64,000 bases of DNA from Noviherbaspirillum sp. UKPF54 (GTDB lineage: Bacteria; Pseudomonadota; Gammaproteobacteria; Burkholderiales; Burkholderiaceae_D), in NCBI RefSeq assembly GCF_007874125.1, contig NZ_CP040128.1, forward strand, positions 1,674,001 to 1,738,000, written 5' to 3'. Made by a program: the position numbers and the translations under genes. The first letter of the stretch is position 1, and every line of letters begins with the position of its first letter. Shown piece by piece: positions 36,623 to 45,070 of this stretch. A model generated the notes under the pieces. That model saw nothing but the letters and a program-made list of their open reading frames with translations, made no database searches and was not told where the DNA came from.

Positions 36623-37168
36623 ATGTCAGCAGGGACAGATTGTTTTCGCCGCGTCATCCTTGCCGTGACGCTCGCGACGCTTGCTCTGGCATGGCAGCCG
36701 CTGGCAGCCAAGGCGCCTTCGCTGCGCGCATGGCCCAGGGAAACGCCGTCGCCGGCACTGAAAATGACCGATCTCTCCGGAACCCAATGGGACCTGGAGA
36801 GCTTGCGCGGCAAGGTGGTCGTTCTGAATTTCTGGGCCAGCTGGTGCTCGCCCTGCGTGGACGAAATTCCTTTTCTCAATGACCTGGCCTCGGGCCCATC
36901 GGCAACGGGAAAAGTCGTTGTTCTTGGCGTCAATTTCAAGGAATCCGCCGCAGCCGTCGACCGCTTTTCGGCCGTCCAGAACTTCCGGTATCCGATCGTG
37001 CTCGATAAATCCGGAGAGCATTTCAAGAAATGGACGACCGGCATTTTGCCGACCACGGTCCTGATCGCGCCCGATGGCAAGGCGCGCTGGCGCATCGTCG
37101 GCGAACTGGACCGCGAGGACGGCCGCCTGCAGGAAGCGATCGACAGAATGCTGGATGAGCGAAAATAG
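36623..37168 (+). CDS. TlpA-family periplasmic thiol:disulfide oxidoreductase
   Basis: A 181-residue protein with an N-terminal signal/anchor helix (VILAVTLATLALAW) and a thioredoxin fold with active site WASWCSPC, LNFWASW strand and the cis-Pro loop GILPTTVLI. TlpA/ResA proteins keep cysteines reduced during cytochrome c or CuA maturation. A TATGAT at 36580-36585 could be its -10 box. A transglutaminase-like gene follows. Confidence 0.85.
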   Translation: MSAGTDCFRRVILAVTLATLALAWQPLAAKAPSLRAWPRETPSPALKMTDLSGTQWDLESLRGKVVVLNFWASWCSPCVDEIPFLNDLASGPSATGKVVVLGVNFKESAAAVDRFSAVQNFRYPIVLDKSGEHFKKWTTGILPTTVLIAPDGKARWRIVGELDREDGRLQEAIDRMLDERK

Positions 37169-37269
37169 AGCGTTCGCGCGACTGAATCCCGCGCAAGTGT
37201 CCGGCAGCCGGGACCGCCGCCAAGAGGATTGATGCGCATCGCAAGTAAAAGCTTAAGACAGGAACAAAA

Positions 37270-38397
37270 ATGCAAAATAGCAAACCTAACGCAATCACCC
37301 GCCGCTCATTGTTGAAGGCGGCATCGGGCGCCTTGCTTGCCGCAGCCCTTCCGCAGGCCGCGCTCGCGCAACAACGGGAGGAAAGACGGTTCGCGCCGCA
37401 GCCCGGCGACTGGCGCAGCTTCGAGGTCGTCACCCGCGTCGACCTGCAAAAGAACGGCGTTCCGGCAAAGGTCTGGGTGCCGTTGCCATCGGTCGAAACC
37501 GCGTGGCAGCGTTCGCTGTCGGACGAATGGTCCGGCAACGGCAAGTCCATGCGCGTTGTCACCGACGGCCGCTACGGCGCGAAGTATCTTGCCGCCGAAT
37601 TCGACGGGACGGCGCCGGCGGTGCTGGAAGTGAGGTCGCGCGTGCAGACCCGCGACCGTGCGACCGACTGGGAAAAGCCGGCAGCCGCCCACGAAACGCC
37701 GGACGACTTGCGCAGCTGGCTGCAGCCGACCGACCTGATGCCGCTGGACGGCATCGTGCACCGCACCGCGCGGCAAATCGTGGCGGGCGCGCGCACCGAC
37801 CTCGACAAGGTCCAGCGCATCTACGACTGGATCATCATTTCGACCTATCGCGAGCCCAAGGTGCGCGGCTGCGGCGTGGGCGACATCAAGGCGATGCTGG
37901 AATCGGGAAATTTGAGCGGCAAGTGCGGCGACATCAACGGACTGTTCGTGGGACTCTGCCGCGCAGCCGGCGTGCCGGCGCGCGACGCCTACGGCATCAG
38001 GCTGGCCCCGAGCGCTTTCGGCTACCGCGAACTGGGCGGCAACCCGGCTTCGCTGAAGGGCGCCCAGCATTGCCGCGCGGAAGTTTATTTGCGCAAGCAC
38101 GGATGGGTCGCCATGGACCCGGCGGACGTCGGCAAGGTGATGCGCCTCGAAACCGGCACCTGGATCAAGGACCCGGATCACCCGGTGGTCGCGCCCGTCA
38201 GGAAGGCACTGTTCGGCGGCTGGGAAGGCAACTGGATGGCATACAATTTTGCCCACGACGTCGCCCTGCGCGGCTCGACGACCGGCAAGATCGGATTCTT
38301 CATGTACCCGCAGGCCGAAATCGCGGGCGAAGCGCTCGACCCGCTGGAGCCGGACGCGTTCAAGTACGCAATCAGCGCCCGCGCGGTGACCGCCTGA
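37270..38397 (+). CDS. Tat-exported transglutaminase-like protein
   Basis: A 375-residue protein. The N-terminus has a Tat signal (ITRRSLLKAASG, then an alanine-rich core ending ALAQ). The transglutaminase-like core shows the catalytic triad: Cys in SGKCGDINGLFVGL, His in GAQHCRAEVYL and Asp in WVAMDPAD. Such periplasmic proteins are usually cysteine proteases or amidases rather than cross-linkers. Its substrate is unknown. Confidence 0.85.
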   Translation: MQNSKPNAITRRSLLKAASGALLAAALPQAALAQQREERRFAPQPGDWRSFEVVTRVDLQKNGVPAKVWVPLPSVETAWQRSLSDEWSGNGKSMRVVTDGRYGAKYLAAEFDGTAPAVLEVRSRVQTRDRATDWEKPAAAHETPDDLRSWLQPTDLMPLDGIVHRTARQIVAGARTDLDKVQRIYDWIIISTYREPKVRGCGVGDIKAMLESGNLSGKCGDINGLFVGLCRAAGVPARDAYGIRLAPSAFGYRELGGNPASLKGAQHCRAEVYLRKHGWVAMDPADVGKVMRLETGTWIKDPDHPVVAPVRKALFGGWEGNWMAYNFAHDVALRGSTTGKIGFFMYPQAEIAGEALDPLEPDAFKYAISARAVTA

Positions 38398-38459
38398 GGA
38401 CGGAATGATAAGGATGGCGAGGATGGCATGCTTCCTGCTGTACAACCCTGCCCGCGCCG

Positions 38460-38849
38460 ATGCCTGAAAAGCTGCAATTCATGAAATCGAGTGAAACTTC
38501 ATCGCGAAAGAACCTGAGCGCGCGGCTGATGGCCGTGGGCGTCGTGTCGGCGCTCATCGCCTCCAGCTGCTGCGTGCTCCCGCTCGTGCTCGTCCTGGCC
38601 GGCATTACCGGCGCATGGATGACCACGCTGACCTCGCTGCGTCCCGTGACGCCGGTGTTTACCGTGCTGGCGCTGCTTGCGCTGGGCTGGGCCGGGGTGC
38701 TCCTGTTCCGCCCGGCCGGTTCATGCTCGGTAGCGGATGGCGGCGCCTGTGAGACGACGCGGCCCGTCGCCCGGCTGGTGTTCCTGGGCTGCGCCGCGTT
38801 CGTCGGCCTGCTGTTGCTGTTCCCCTTGCTGGCTCCCATTTTCTATTGA
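38460..38849 (+). CDS. merT: MerT-like mercuric ion transport protein
   Basis: A 129-residue membrane protein with three hydrophobic helices. The vicinal cysteine pair in TM1 (ASSCCVLPLVLV, then GITGAWM) and the second pair in the cytoplasmic loop (SCSVADGGAC) match MerT. It takes Hg(II) from MerP across the inner membrane. The start may instead be ATG 38481. No merR or merA gene is in the window. Confidence 0.82.
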   Translation: MPEKLQFMKSSETSSRKNLSARLMAVGVVSALIASSCCVLPLVLVLAGITGAWMTTLTSLRPVTPVFTVLALLALGWAGVLLFRPAGSCSVADGGACETTRPVARLVFLGCAAFVGLLLLFPLLAPIFY

Positions 38850-38856
38850 CCGTCCC

Positions 38857-39150
38857 ATGCCGAAACTCCTGCTTTCCTCTTTGTTCGCGGCCCTGCTGTC
38901 GCTTCCCCAGTTTGCGCTGGCAACCTCCCGCACCGTGTCGCTGAATGTGCCGACCATGGATTGCGCCACTTGTCCGATCACCATCAAGGCGGCCTTGCTC
39001 AAGGTGCCGGGCGTGACGCAAGCGAAGGTAAGCTACGAGCGGCGCGAGGCGGTCGTCGTCTTCGACGACAGCAAGACCGGCGTCGACGAGCTGAAGAAAG
39101 CCACGTCGGACGCCGGTTATCCGTCGATGCTGAAGAGCGCACCGAAATAA
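38857..39150 (+). CDS. merP: MerP-like periplasmic mercury-binding protein
   Basis: A 97-residue protein with a signal peptide (LLLSSLFAALLSLPQFALA) and a heavy-metal-associated domain with MDCATCPITIK, where the CxxC binds Hg(II). It starts 7 bases after merT. Together they form an uptake module without the reductase and regulator. Confidence 0.87.
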   Translation: MPKLLLSSLFAALLSLPQFALATSRTVSLNVPTMDCATCPITIKAALLKVPGVTQAKVSYERREAVVVFDDSKTGVDELKKATSDAGYPSMLKSAPK

Positions 39151-39160
39151 TCCGACCAGG

Positions 39161-39183
39161 CCGGGCGCCCTGATGGCGCCCGG
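39161..39183. terminator. Perfect 9-bp hairpin between convergent merP and ybaL
   Basis: CCGGGCGCC-CTGAT-GGCGCCCGG, all nine pairs matched. It sits between two convergent stop codons only 34 bases apart. There is no T-run, but its placement suggests a bidirectional terminator or 3' barrier. Confidence 0.6.
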
Positions 39184-39184
39184 G

Positions 39185-40906
39185 TCAATGCGGCGCCGAC
39201 TCCCGCGCGGGGCCGGCTTCCCGCGAATTCTTTCCGAACCGGGCCAGCACGTGCCCGCCCATCCCTTTCGCCAGTTCGTTCACGCCCAGGAAGATGGCGC
39301 CTGCCGATTCCCTTTCCAGCATCCTTGCTTCTTCTTCGCTGTGCGTGCGGACCACGATTTCGATCTGCGGATTCAGGGCGCGTGCCGCGCCAATCATCTG
39401 GCGGACGTTGAAGGTGTCGGGAATGGCGATCACCAGCATGCCGGCACGCGCGATGTGCGCCTGGATCAGCACCGCCGGTTCGGCGGCATTGCCGACAACG
39501 GCGGCAATGTCCTGCTTTCTGAGCCGTTCCACCAGCTCGCGGTTCTGTTCCGCCACCACGAAGGGAATGCCGTTTTCAGACAGGCAAGCCGCGAGGCGGC
39601 GCCCGACGCGGCCGTAGCCGACCAGCACGACTTGCCCTGACAGAAATTTCTCTTCGGTCGACATCGGCAATTCGGCCAGCGGGTCGCCGGACCTGTCGAG
39701 CAGGCGCGAAACGGAAGAATGCGGGCGCAGCCAAGCTTGGAGCGGCCGTACCAGCGAAAACATGAGCGGGTTGGCAGCGATCGAAATCAGCGCGCCAGCC
39801 AGGATCAGGCTTTGCCCTTCTGCCGGCAGCAGGCCCAGGCTCACGCCCAGGCCAGCCAGAATAAAGGAAAACTCGCCGATCTGCGCCAGGCTTGCCGACA
39901 CCACGAGCGCCGTCTTCAGCGGATAACGGAAGGCCAGGACCAGCGCGGCGGCGGCGATCGACTTGCCGAACATGATGATGCCGATGACAGCCAGTACCTG
40001 CAGCGGCTGCCTGACCAGCACCGTGGGATCGAACAGCATGCCCACCGAGACGAAGAACAGGACGGCAAACGCCTCGCGCAGCGGCAGCGATTCTTCGGCC
40101 GCGCGGTGGCTGAATTCGGACTCGCGCAACACCATGCCGGCAAAAAAGGCTCCCAGCGCAAAGGACACGCCGAACAGCTTGGCGGCGGCGTAGGCGATGC
40201 TGACGGCTGCCGCCACCACGCACAAGGTAAACAATTCGCGCGAATTGGTGCGCGCGACATGCCACAGCAGCATCGGGAATGCGCGGCGTCCGACGATCAG
40301 CATCAAGGCGATGAAGGCCGATACTTTGAGCAGGGTCAGCCCCAGCGAGGCCCACAGGTCGCCGCCGGACGAATTACCGCCGAGCCAACCCGCAAGGCCC
40401 GGCAGCAGCACCAGCACCAGCACCATCGCCAGGTCTTCCACGATCAGCCAGCCGACGGCGATGCGCCCGTTGACGGAATCGAGGATGCCGCGCGCCTCCA
40501 GCGCGCGCAGCAGCACGACCGTGCTTGCCACCGACAATGCCAGGCCGAACACCAGCGCCCCGCCCAGCCCCCATCCCCAAGCCGTGGCGACCGCCGCACC
40601 CAAGGCGGTCGCCACGGCGATCTGGAGTACCGCGCCCGGCAAGGCGATCTTGCGCACTTCCAGCAAGTCGCGCAGCGAAAAATGCAAGCCGACGCCGAAC
40701 ATCAGCAGCATGACGCCGATCTCGGCGAGTTCGCCCGCAATATTGGAATCGGCAACGAATCCCGGCGTGAAGGGGCCGATGATGACACCGGCCAGCAGAT
40801 AGCCGACCAGGGCGGGAAGCTTCAGCCGGGCGGCGGCAAATCCGAGAATCAGCGCCAGGCCGAGCGCCGTGGAAATCGTGGTTATCAGCGGAATGGAATG
40901 GGTCAT
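39185..40906 (-). CDS. ybaL: YbaL-type monovalent cation:proton antiporter (CPA2) with TrkA-N domain
   Basis: A 573-residue protein. The first 390 residues form about 12 helices of the CPA2 transporter (GLALILGFAAARLKLP, GVMLLMFGVGLHFSLRDL). The C-terminal cytosolic RCK/TrkA-N domain starts at LVGYGRVGRRLA, a Rossmann fold that binds NAD(H). It is the Kef/YbaL architecture for K+/H+ exchange. ATG 40906 is preferred over the upstream TTG 40921. Confidence 0.88.
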   Translation of the reverse strand: MTHSIPLITTISTALGLALILGFAAARLKLPALVGYLLAGVIIGPFTPGFVADSNIAGELAEIGVMLLMFGVGLHFSLRDLLEVRKIALPGAVLQIAVATALGAAVATAWGWGLGGALVFGLALSVASTVVLLRALEARGILDSVNGRIAVGWLIVEDLAMVLVLVLLPGLAGWLGGNSSGGDLWASLGLTLLKVSAFIALMLIVGRRAFPMLLWHVARTNSRELFTLCVVAAAVSIAYAAAKLFGVSFALGAFFAGMVLRESEFSHRAAEESLPLREAFAVLFFVSVGMLFDPTVLVRQPLQVLAVIGIIMFGKSIAAAALVLAFRYPLKTALVVSASLAQIGEFSFILAGLGVSLGLLPAEGQSLILAGALISIAANPLMFSLVRPLQAWLRPHSSVSRLLDRSGDPLAELPMSTEEKFLSGQVVLVGYGRVGRRLAACLSENGIPFVVAEQNRELVERLRKQDIAAVVGNAAEPAVLIQAHIARAGMLVIAIPDTFNVRQMIGAARALNPQIEIVVRTHSEEEARMLERESAGAIFLGVNELAKGMGGHVLARFGKNSREAGPARESAPH

Positions 40907-41094
40907 GCGTTTCGATTTCAATGAAAGGAGGAGGATGCCGCTTGGCGCCGCCGCCGGATGCGGTGCCGGCTACTGCCAGTGTAATGCTGGTCCGGCTTGC
41001 CCTTCGGAGGCCGGATGCATCGATTTGCGTGACGCGTCACGGATAATTGCGACTCCGTCGTGTTGCATGAATAGACACCGCTGGTTTCAAAAGT

Positions 41095-41124
41095 TTGATA
41101 TCAGTCAATATTTCAAGCCATAAT
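41095..41124 (+). promoter_or_regulatory. Sigma-70-like promoter
   Basis: TTGATA (41095-41100) and CATAAT (41119-41124) separated by 18 bases; each hexamer matches five of six consensus bases. The ATG at 41153 follows at a distance typical of a short leader. Confidence 0.55.
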
Positions 41125-41152
41125 ATGCGCCAATTCGCGACCGGGAGAATGA

Positions 41153-41392
41153 ATGAGCATCAGCACGACTTCTTATGTGTCCCAAGTGGCAAGCAGCCTG
41201 CAGCAATTGAGCGCGCATCGCGAGCAGCAGCTCCAGGTGAACCTCGATGCCGGGAATTCGATACGGCAATCCCGCCAGCAGGCGGTCGAGCAAAGCATGC
41301 GCGACGACACCACGCAGGCACAACGCGTGAATGAAATCCGCTCGGCGGCGCTGAAGGCAGCGCATGGCGGCGGTATCGACGTCTGGGCTTGA
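41153..41392 (+). CDS. Small hydrophilic helical protein of unknown function
   Basis: A 79-residue protein rich in Q, S, A and R with no signal peptide or membrane segment. The middle (QQLQVNLDAGNSIRQSRQQAVEQS) is likely helical. It has a GGGAGA ribosome site and its own good promoter, which supports expression. No family is recognised; a remote similarity to small motility-associated proteins could not be confirmed. Confidence 0.6.
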   Translation: MSISTTSYVSQVASSLQQLSAHREQQLQVNLDAGNSIRQSRQQAVEQSMRDDTTQAQRVNEIRSAALKAAHGGGIDVWA

Positions 41393-41425
41393 ACGCCGCA
41401 GGATGAGCGCGCCGAGCAGTGTCTT

Positions 41426-41887
41426 TCAGGCGCCGAAACTGTCCGGCATCTGCACCGCCACGACCTCCCCGCTGGCGGTCGCGACGCCGTCGGCGAATAC
41501 GGTGGTTTCCACCACCACCTTGCGCCCCTTGATTTCCTTCACCCTTCCCCGGATTTCCAGCTCGCCGCTCAGCGGCGTCGGTTTCAGGTAGTTCACGTGC
41601 AGCGATCCGGTGACGAACCGGAAAGGCGGCAGCGTACCCATTTCCCTCCCCTCGGCGCGATACATGGCCGCCGCTGCGGTGCCGGTGCTGTGGCAATCGA
41701 TCAGCGACGCCAGCAGGCCGCCGTACACATAACCCGGAATGGCGGTGTGATAGGGTTCGGGCGTGTAGCGGGTGACGGATTCCTCGCCCTCCCAGTAGGT
41801 CTTGATGCGATGGCCGTGGTCGTTGCGGGAACCGCAGCCGTAGCAATGGGCGACATTATCCGGGTAGTAATCCTGAAAGGCTTTCAT
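41426..41887 (-). CDS. PaaI-family hotdog-fold thioesterase
   Basis: A 153-residue protein with the hotdog fold. VYGGLLASLIDCHSTGTAA holds the helix with the likely catalytic acid/dipole, and SLHVNYLKPTPLSGELEIRG is the following strand pair. An N-terminal CYGCG, with CxxC character, is unusual and may bind a metal. Members hydrolyse acyl- or hydroxyphenylacetyl-CoA; the substrate here is unknown. Confidence 0.82.
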   Translation of the reverse strand: MKAFQDYYPDNVAHCYGCGSRNDHGHRIKTYWEGEESVTRYTPEPYHTAIPGYVYGGLLASLIDCHSTGTAAAAMYRAEGREMGTLPPFRFVTGSLHVNYLKPTPLSGELEIRGRVKEIKGRKVVVETTVFADGVATASGEVVAVQMPDSFGA

Positions 41888-42023
41888 GGGCGTCTCGCTG
41901 GCAGGTTGTTATGAAGAATGACACGACCGTTCATTTTCCCGGCAATCCATGAATCCGGCAACCGCGCCGGTGCAGGGAAAGCCGATATACTCGAGCCATC
42001 CGCTGCCAGTTCACATCAACATC

Positions 42024-43055
42024 ATGAAGAAGTTGTTGCATCGCCTGTTCGGGCGTACGCCGGAGCACTTGCCGGACCCGGATCTTCCGGATGCCCCCAT
42101 GACGGTTCTGGCGCTCGATGCGCCGCCCGCGCCGGACCGGACGATCAACGTCGATACCCTGTTCTTCCCGTGGCTGATGGGCATGGCCGAAGGAGAGGTG
42201 CGCGACCTGAACGAAGAGGAAAGCCGCCGGCTGAGGGCGCTCAAGCGCGTGGCCGACAGCGACAGCCCGGCCACCGTCGAGCTCGTTCCGCGCCTGCCCG
42301 CGGTGGTTCCCATGCTGCTCAGGACCTTGCGCGAGCAAAACGTTTCCAACACTCAGCTGGCGCAGCAGATCTCCCAGGATGCGGTGCTGGTCGCGGCGGT
42401 GCTCAGGCAGGTCAACAGTTCCTATTTCCGCCGGGGCAAGCCAGTGCACAACATCGAGGAAGCGCTCGCCGTGATCGGCCAGAATGGCTTGCGCATGCTG
42501 GTGGCGGGCGTCGCCTTCAAGCCCCTGTTCAGCGCCGGGCTCGGGCATTGTACGAGCGTGGGCGCGCCACGCCTGTGGGAATTGTCGTCGTCCTACGCCG
42601 TAGCGTGCCGTTGCTTCGCGGCACGTTTGCGCGTCGATCCGTTCGAAGCCTTTCTCGCGGGTCTGTTGCAGCATGCCGGCATCGTGGTCGCCCTGCGCGT
42701 GCTGGACCAGGCCGAGGCCGGACCGCCGGGCGAGCTGCGCTCGCTCGCATTTCATGCTTCGTTCGCCCATTACGCGCGGCGTCTGGCGAGAGTCGTGGGA
42801 CACCACTGGGAATTCCCGCAGCGGGTGGTCGCTGCGGTCGATCCGATAGCCGCACCGGGCGGCGCCGATGCACTGTCGCGGGTGCTGATCCTGGCCGGCA
42901 AGACCGCCAGAATCAGGCTGCTCGTCAAGAAAGGCTTGCTCCAGGAAGACGAAGTGGAGGCATGCCTGGATGGCGACGAGGTGGCTGCCTGCCTGGATTG
43001 CTACCGCCAGCTGCGCGAAGCCGAGGAGCAGGATGTCGAATCGGCTGCGCCTTAA
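42024..43055 (+). CDS. HDOD-domain signalling protein
   Basis: A 343-residue protein. After a short basic start (MKKLLHRLFG), an HDOD domain begins near LPRLPAVVPMLLRTL and shows QQISQDAVLVAAVLRQVNS, HNIEEALAVIGQNGLRML and LLQHAGIVVALRVL. HDOD proteins are relatives of HD phosphohydrolases that usually lack catalytic residues and act as adaptors in signalling. An in-frame ATG at 41949 would add 25 residues. Neither start has a strong ribosome site. Confidence 0.82.
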   Translation: MKKLLHRLFGRTPEHLPDPDLPDAPMTVLALDAPPAPDRTINVDTLFFPWLMGMAEGEVRDLNEEESRRLRALKRVADSDSPATVELVPRLPAVVPMLLRTLREQNVSNTQLAQQISQDAVLVAAVLRQVNSSYFRRGKPVHNIEEALAVIGQNGLRMLVAGVAFKPLFSAGLGHCTSVGAPRLWELSSSYAVACRCFAARLRVDPFEAFLAGLLQHAGIVVALRVLDQAEAGPPGELRSLAFHASFAHYARRLARVVGHHWEFPQRVVAAVDPIAAPGGADALSRVLILAGKTARIRLLVKKGLLQEDEVEACLDGDEVAACLDCYRQLREAEEQDVESAAP

Positions 43056-43129
43056 TGCCGCTTAACGCCGCACAACGCAGCTGGCGACGCGCCGCTGCAG
43101 TTTTTACCGTTATCCACGTATATTTTTCA

Positions 43130-43150
43130 GCCGCCGCGCCTGTCGGCGGC
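43130..43150. repeat. Perfect 7-bp inverted repeat upstream of the sigma-54 promoter
   Basis: GCCGCCG-CGCCTGT-CGGCGGC, about 75 bases before the promoter and 75 bases after the HDOD stop. It may be a weak terminator or an enhancer-binding-protein site. An AT-rich stretch (TATATTTTTCA) lies just before it. Confidence 0.4.
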
Positions 43151-43204
43151 GGGTCTCGCGGCTATGCGCCCGGCGGCGGGACTTTGTCTTTGCCCAAATG
43201 ATTT

Positions 43205-43220
43205 TGGCACGCTGTTTGCG
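43205..43220 (+). promoter_or_regulatory. Sigma-54 (RpoN) promoter
   Basis: TGGCACG-CTGT-TTGC. GG at 43206-43207 and GC at 43218-43219 are separated by exactly ten bases, matching the -24/-12 consensus TGGCACG-N4-TTGC at every position. The start of transcription would be near 43231, 28 bases before the ATG of the TPP enzyme gene. Confidence 0.8.
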
Positions 43221-43258
43221 GCACCTCCCTGTCGAAGTGATTCTTTACGGGGTGCACC

Positions 43259-45067
43259 ATGGAAGCGACAGTCGGAGACTTTCTCCTGAAACGCCTGTCC
43301 GAATGGGGAGTCAAGCGCGTGTTCGGCTACCCCGGCGATGGCATCAACGGCATCATCGGCGCCTTCGGCCGTACCGACGCGATCGAGTTCGTGCAGGCGC
43401 GGCACGAGGAACTGGCCGCCTTCATGGCGACCGCGCATGCCAAGTTCACCGGCGACGTCGGCGTCTGCCTGGCGACTTCCGGCCCTGGCGCGATTCACCT
43501 GCTCAACGGCTTGTACGATGCCAAGATGGACCACCAGCCGGTAGTGGCCATCGTCGGCCAGCAAAAGCGCATGGCGCTGGGCGGCGATTACCAGCAGGAA
43601 GTCGACCTGATTTCGCTGTTCAAGGATGTCGCGCATGAATTCGTGCACATGGCGACCACGCCGGAGCAGGTGCGCCACCTGGTCGACCGCGCGGTGCGCA
43701 TTGCGCGCGACCAGCGCACCGTCACCTGCATCATCTTCCCCAACGACTTGCAGGAAATGGAAGCGGTGGAAACGCCGCCGCGCGTGCACGGCAGCGTGCA
43801 TTCCGGCATCGGCCTGACCGGGCGGCGCATCGTGCCCGGGCAGGCCGACCTGCTGGCGGCAGCCGATGTGCTCAATGCAGGCAAGAAAGTGGCGATGCTG
43901 GTCGGCGCCGGCGCGCTCGACGCCACCGATGAAATCATTGAAGTTGCGGACCGACTCGGCGCCGGCGTGGCCAAGGCGCTGCTGGGCAAGGCGGCGGTGC
44001 CGGACGACCTGCCCTTCGTCACCGGATCGATCGGCTTGCTTGGCACCAAGCCGAGCTGGGATTTGATGAACGAGTGCGACACCTTGCTGATGGTGGGGTC
44101 GAGCTTCCCCTACTCCGAGTTCCTGCCCAAGGAAGGCCAGGCGCGCGGCGTGCAGATCGACATCGACGGGCGCATGCTGAACCTGCGCTATCCGATGGAA
44201 GTCGGGCTGATCGGCGACAGCCGCGAAACCCTGCGCGCGCTCATTCCCAACCTGCAGCGCAAGGCCGACCGCACCTGGCGCGACCAGGTCGAGCAGAACG
44301 TCGACCGCTGGTGGCGCGTGCTGGAAGCGCGCGCGATGAACGAGGCCCATCCGATCAATCCGCAGCGCGTGTTCTGGGAACTGTCGCCGCGCCTGCCGGA
44401 CAACTGCATCCTGACCTGCGACTCCGGGTCGGCGGCCAACTGGTATGCGCGCGACCTGAAGATCAGGCGGGGCATGATGGCTTCGCTGTCGGGCGGGCTG
44501 GCGACCATGGGGCCGGGGGTGCCGTACGCGATCGGCGCCAAGTATGCCCATCCGAACCGGCATGTGATCGCGATGGTCGGCGACGGCGCGATGCAGATGA
44601 ACGGCATCAATGGCCTGATCACGATTTCCAAGGTCTGGCGCGACTGGGTCAAGAGCGGCGGCGACCCTCGCCTGACCATCATGGTGCTCAACAACAGCGA
44701 CCTGAACCAAGTGACCTGGGAACAGCGCGTGATGGCGGGCGATCCCAAGTTCGAGGCTTCGCAGTCGCTGCCGAAATTCCCGTACGCGGCCTACGCCGAC
44801 CTGCTCGGGCTGGGCGGCATCCGCGTCGAGCGGCCGCAGGATATCGGTCCGGCCTGGGACCGCGCTCTGTCGGCGACGGTGCCGACCGTGGTCGAGATGG
44901 TAACCGACCCCGACGTGCCGCCGCTGCCTCCGCATATCGAAGCCAAGCAGGCGCGGCATTACCTGAAGGCGCTGTGGCAGCGCGACCCCGACGCGCTCGA
45001 CACGGTCATCGCATCGTTCAAGGAAGCCTGGGACGGATTGTTCCCGCCGAATAAGCAAGGCAAGTAA
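43259..45067 (+). CDS. Thiamine pyrophosphate-dependent enzyme (pyruvate oxidase / acetolactate synthase family)
   Basis: A 602-residue three-domain TPP enzyme. The N-terminal domain has the catalytic glutamate in QARHEELAAFMA, and the C-terminal domain has the TPP-Mg motif starting GDGAMQMNG and ending near VLNNSDLNQVTWEQR. The sequence style (VFGYPGDGINGI, DAKMDHQPVVAIVGQQ) is closest to the pyruvate oxidase/thiamine-requiring enzymes annotated in many soil bacteria. It decarboxylates a 2-oxo acid, but the substrate is unknown. It heads a sigma-54-controlled operon. Confidence 0.87.
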   Translation: MEATVGDFLLKRLSEWGVKRVFGYPGDGINGIIGAFGRTDAIEFVQARHEELAAFMATAHAKFTGDVGVCLATSGPGAIHLLNGLYDAKMDHQPVVAIVGQQKRMALGGDYQQEVDLISLFKDVAHEFVHMATTPEQVRHLVDRAVRIARDQRTVTCIIFPNDLQEMEAVETPPRVHGSVHSGIGLTGRRIVPGQADLLAAADVLNAGKKVAMLVGAGALDATDEIIEVADRLGAGVAKALLGKAAVPDDLPFVTGSIGLLGTKPSWDLMNECDTLLMVGSSFPYSEFLPKEGQARGVQIDIDGRMLNLRYPMEVGLIGDSRETLRALIPNLQRKADRTWRDQVEQNVDRWWRVLEARAMNEAHPINPQRVFWELSPRLPDNCILTCDSGSAANWYARDLKIRRGMMASLSGGLATMGPGVPYAIGAKYAHPNRHVIAMVGDGAMQMNGINGLITISKVWRDWVKSGGDPRLTIMVLNNSDLNQVTWEQRVMAGDPKFEASQSLPKFPYAAYADLLGLGGIRVERPQDIGPAWDRALSATVPTVVEMVTDPDVPPLPPHIEAKQARHYLKALWQRDPDALDTVIASFKEAWDGLFPPNKQGK

Positions 45068-45070
45068 ATC

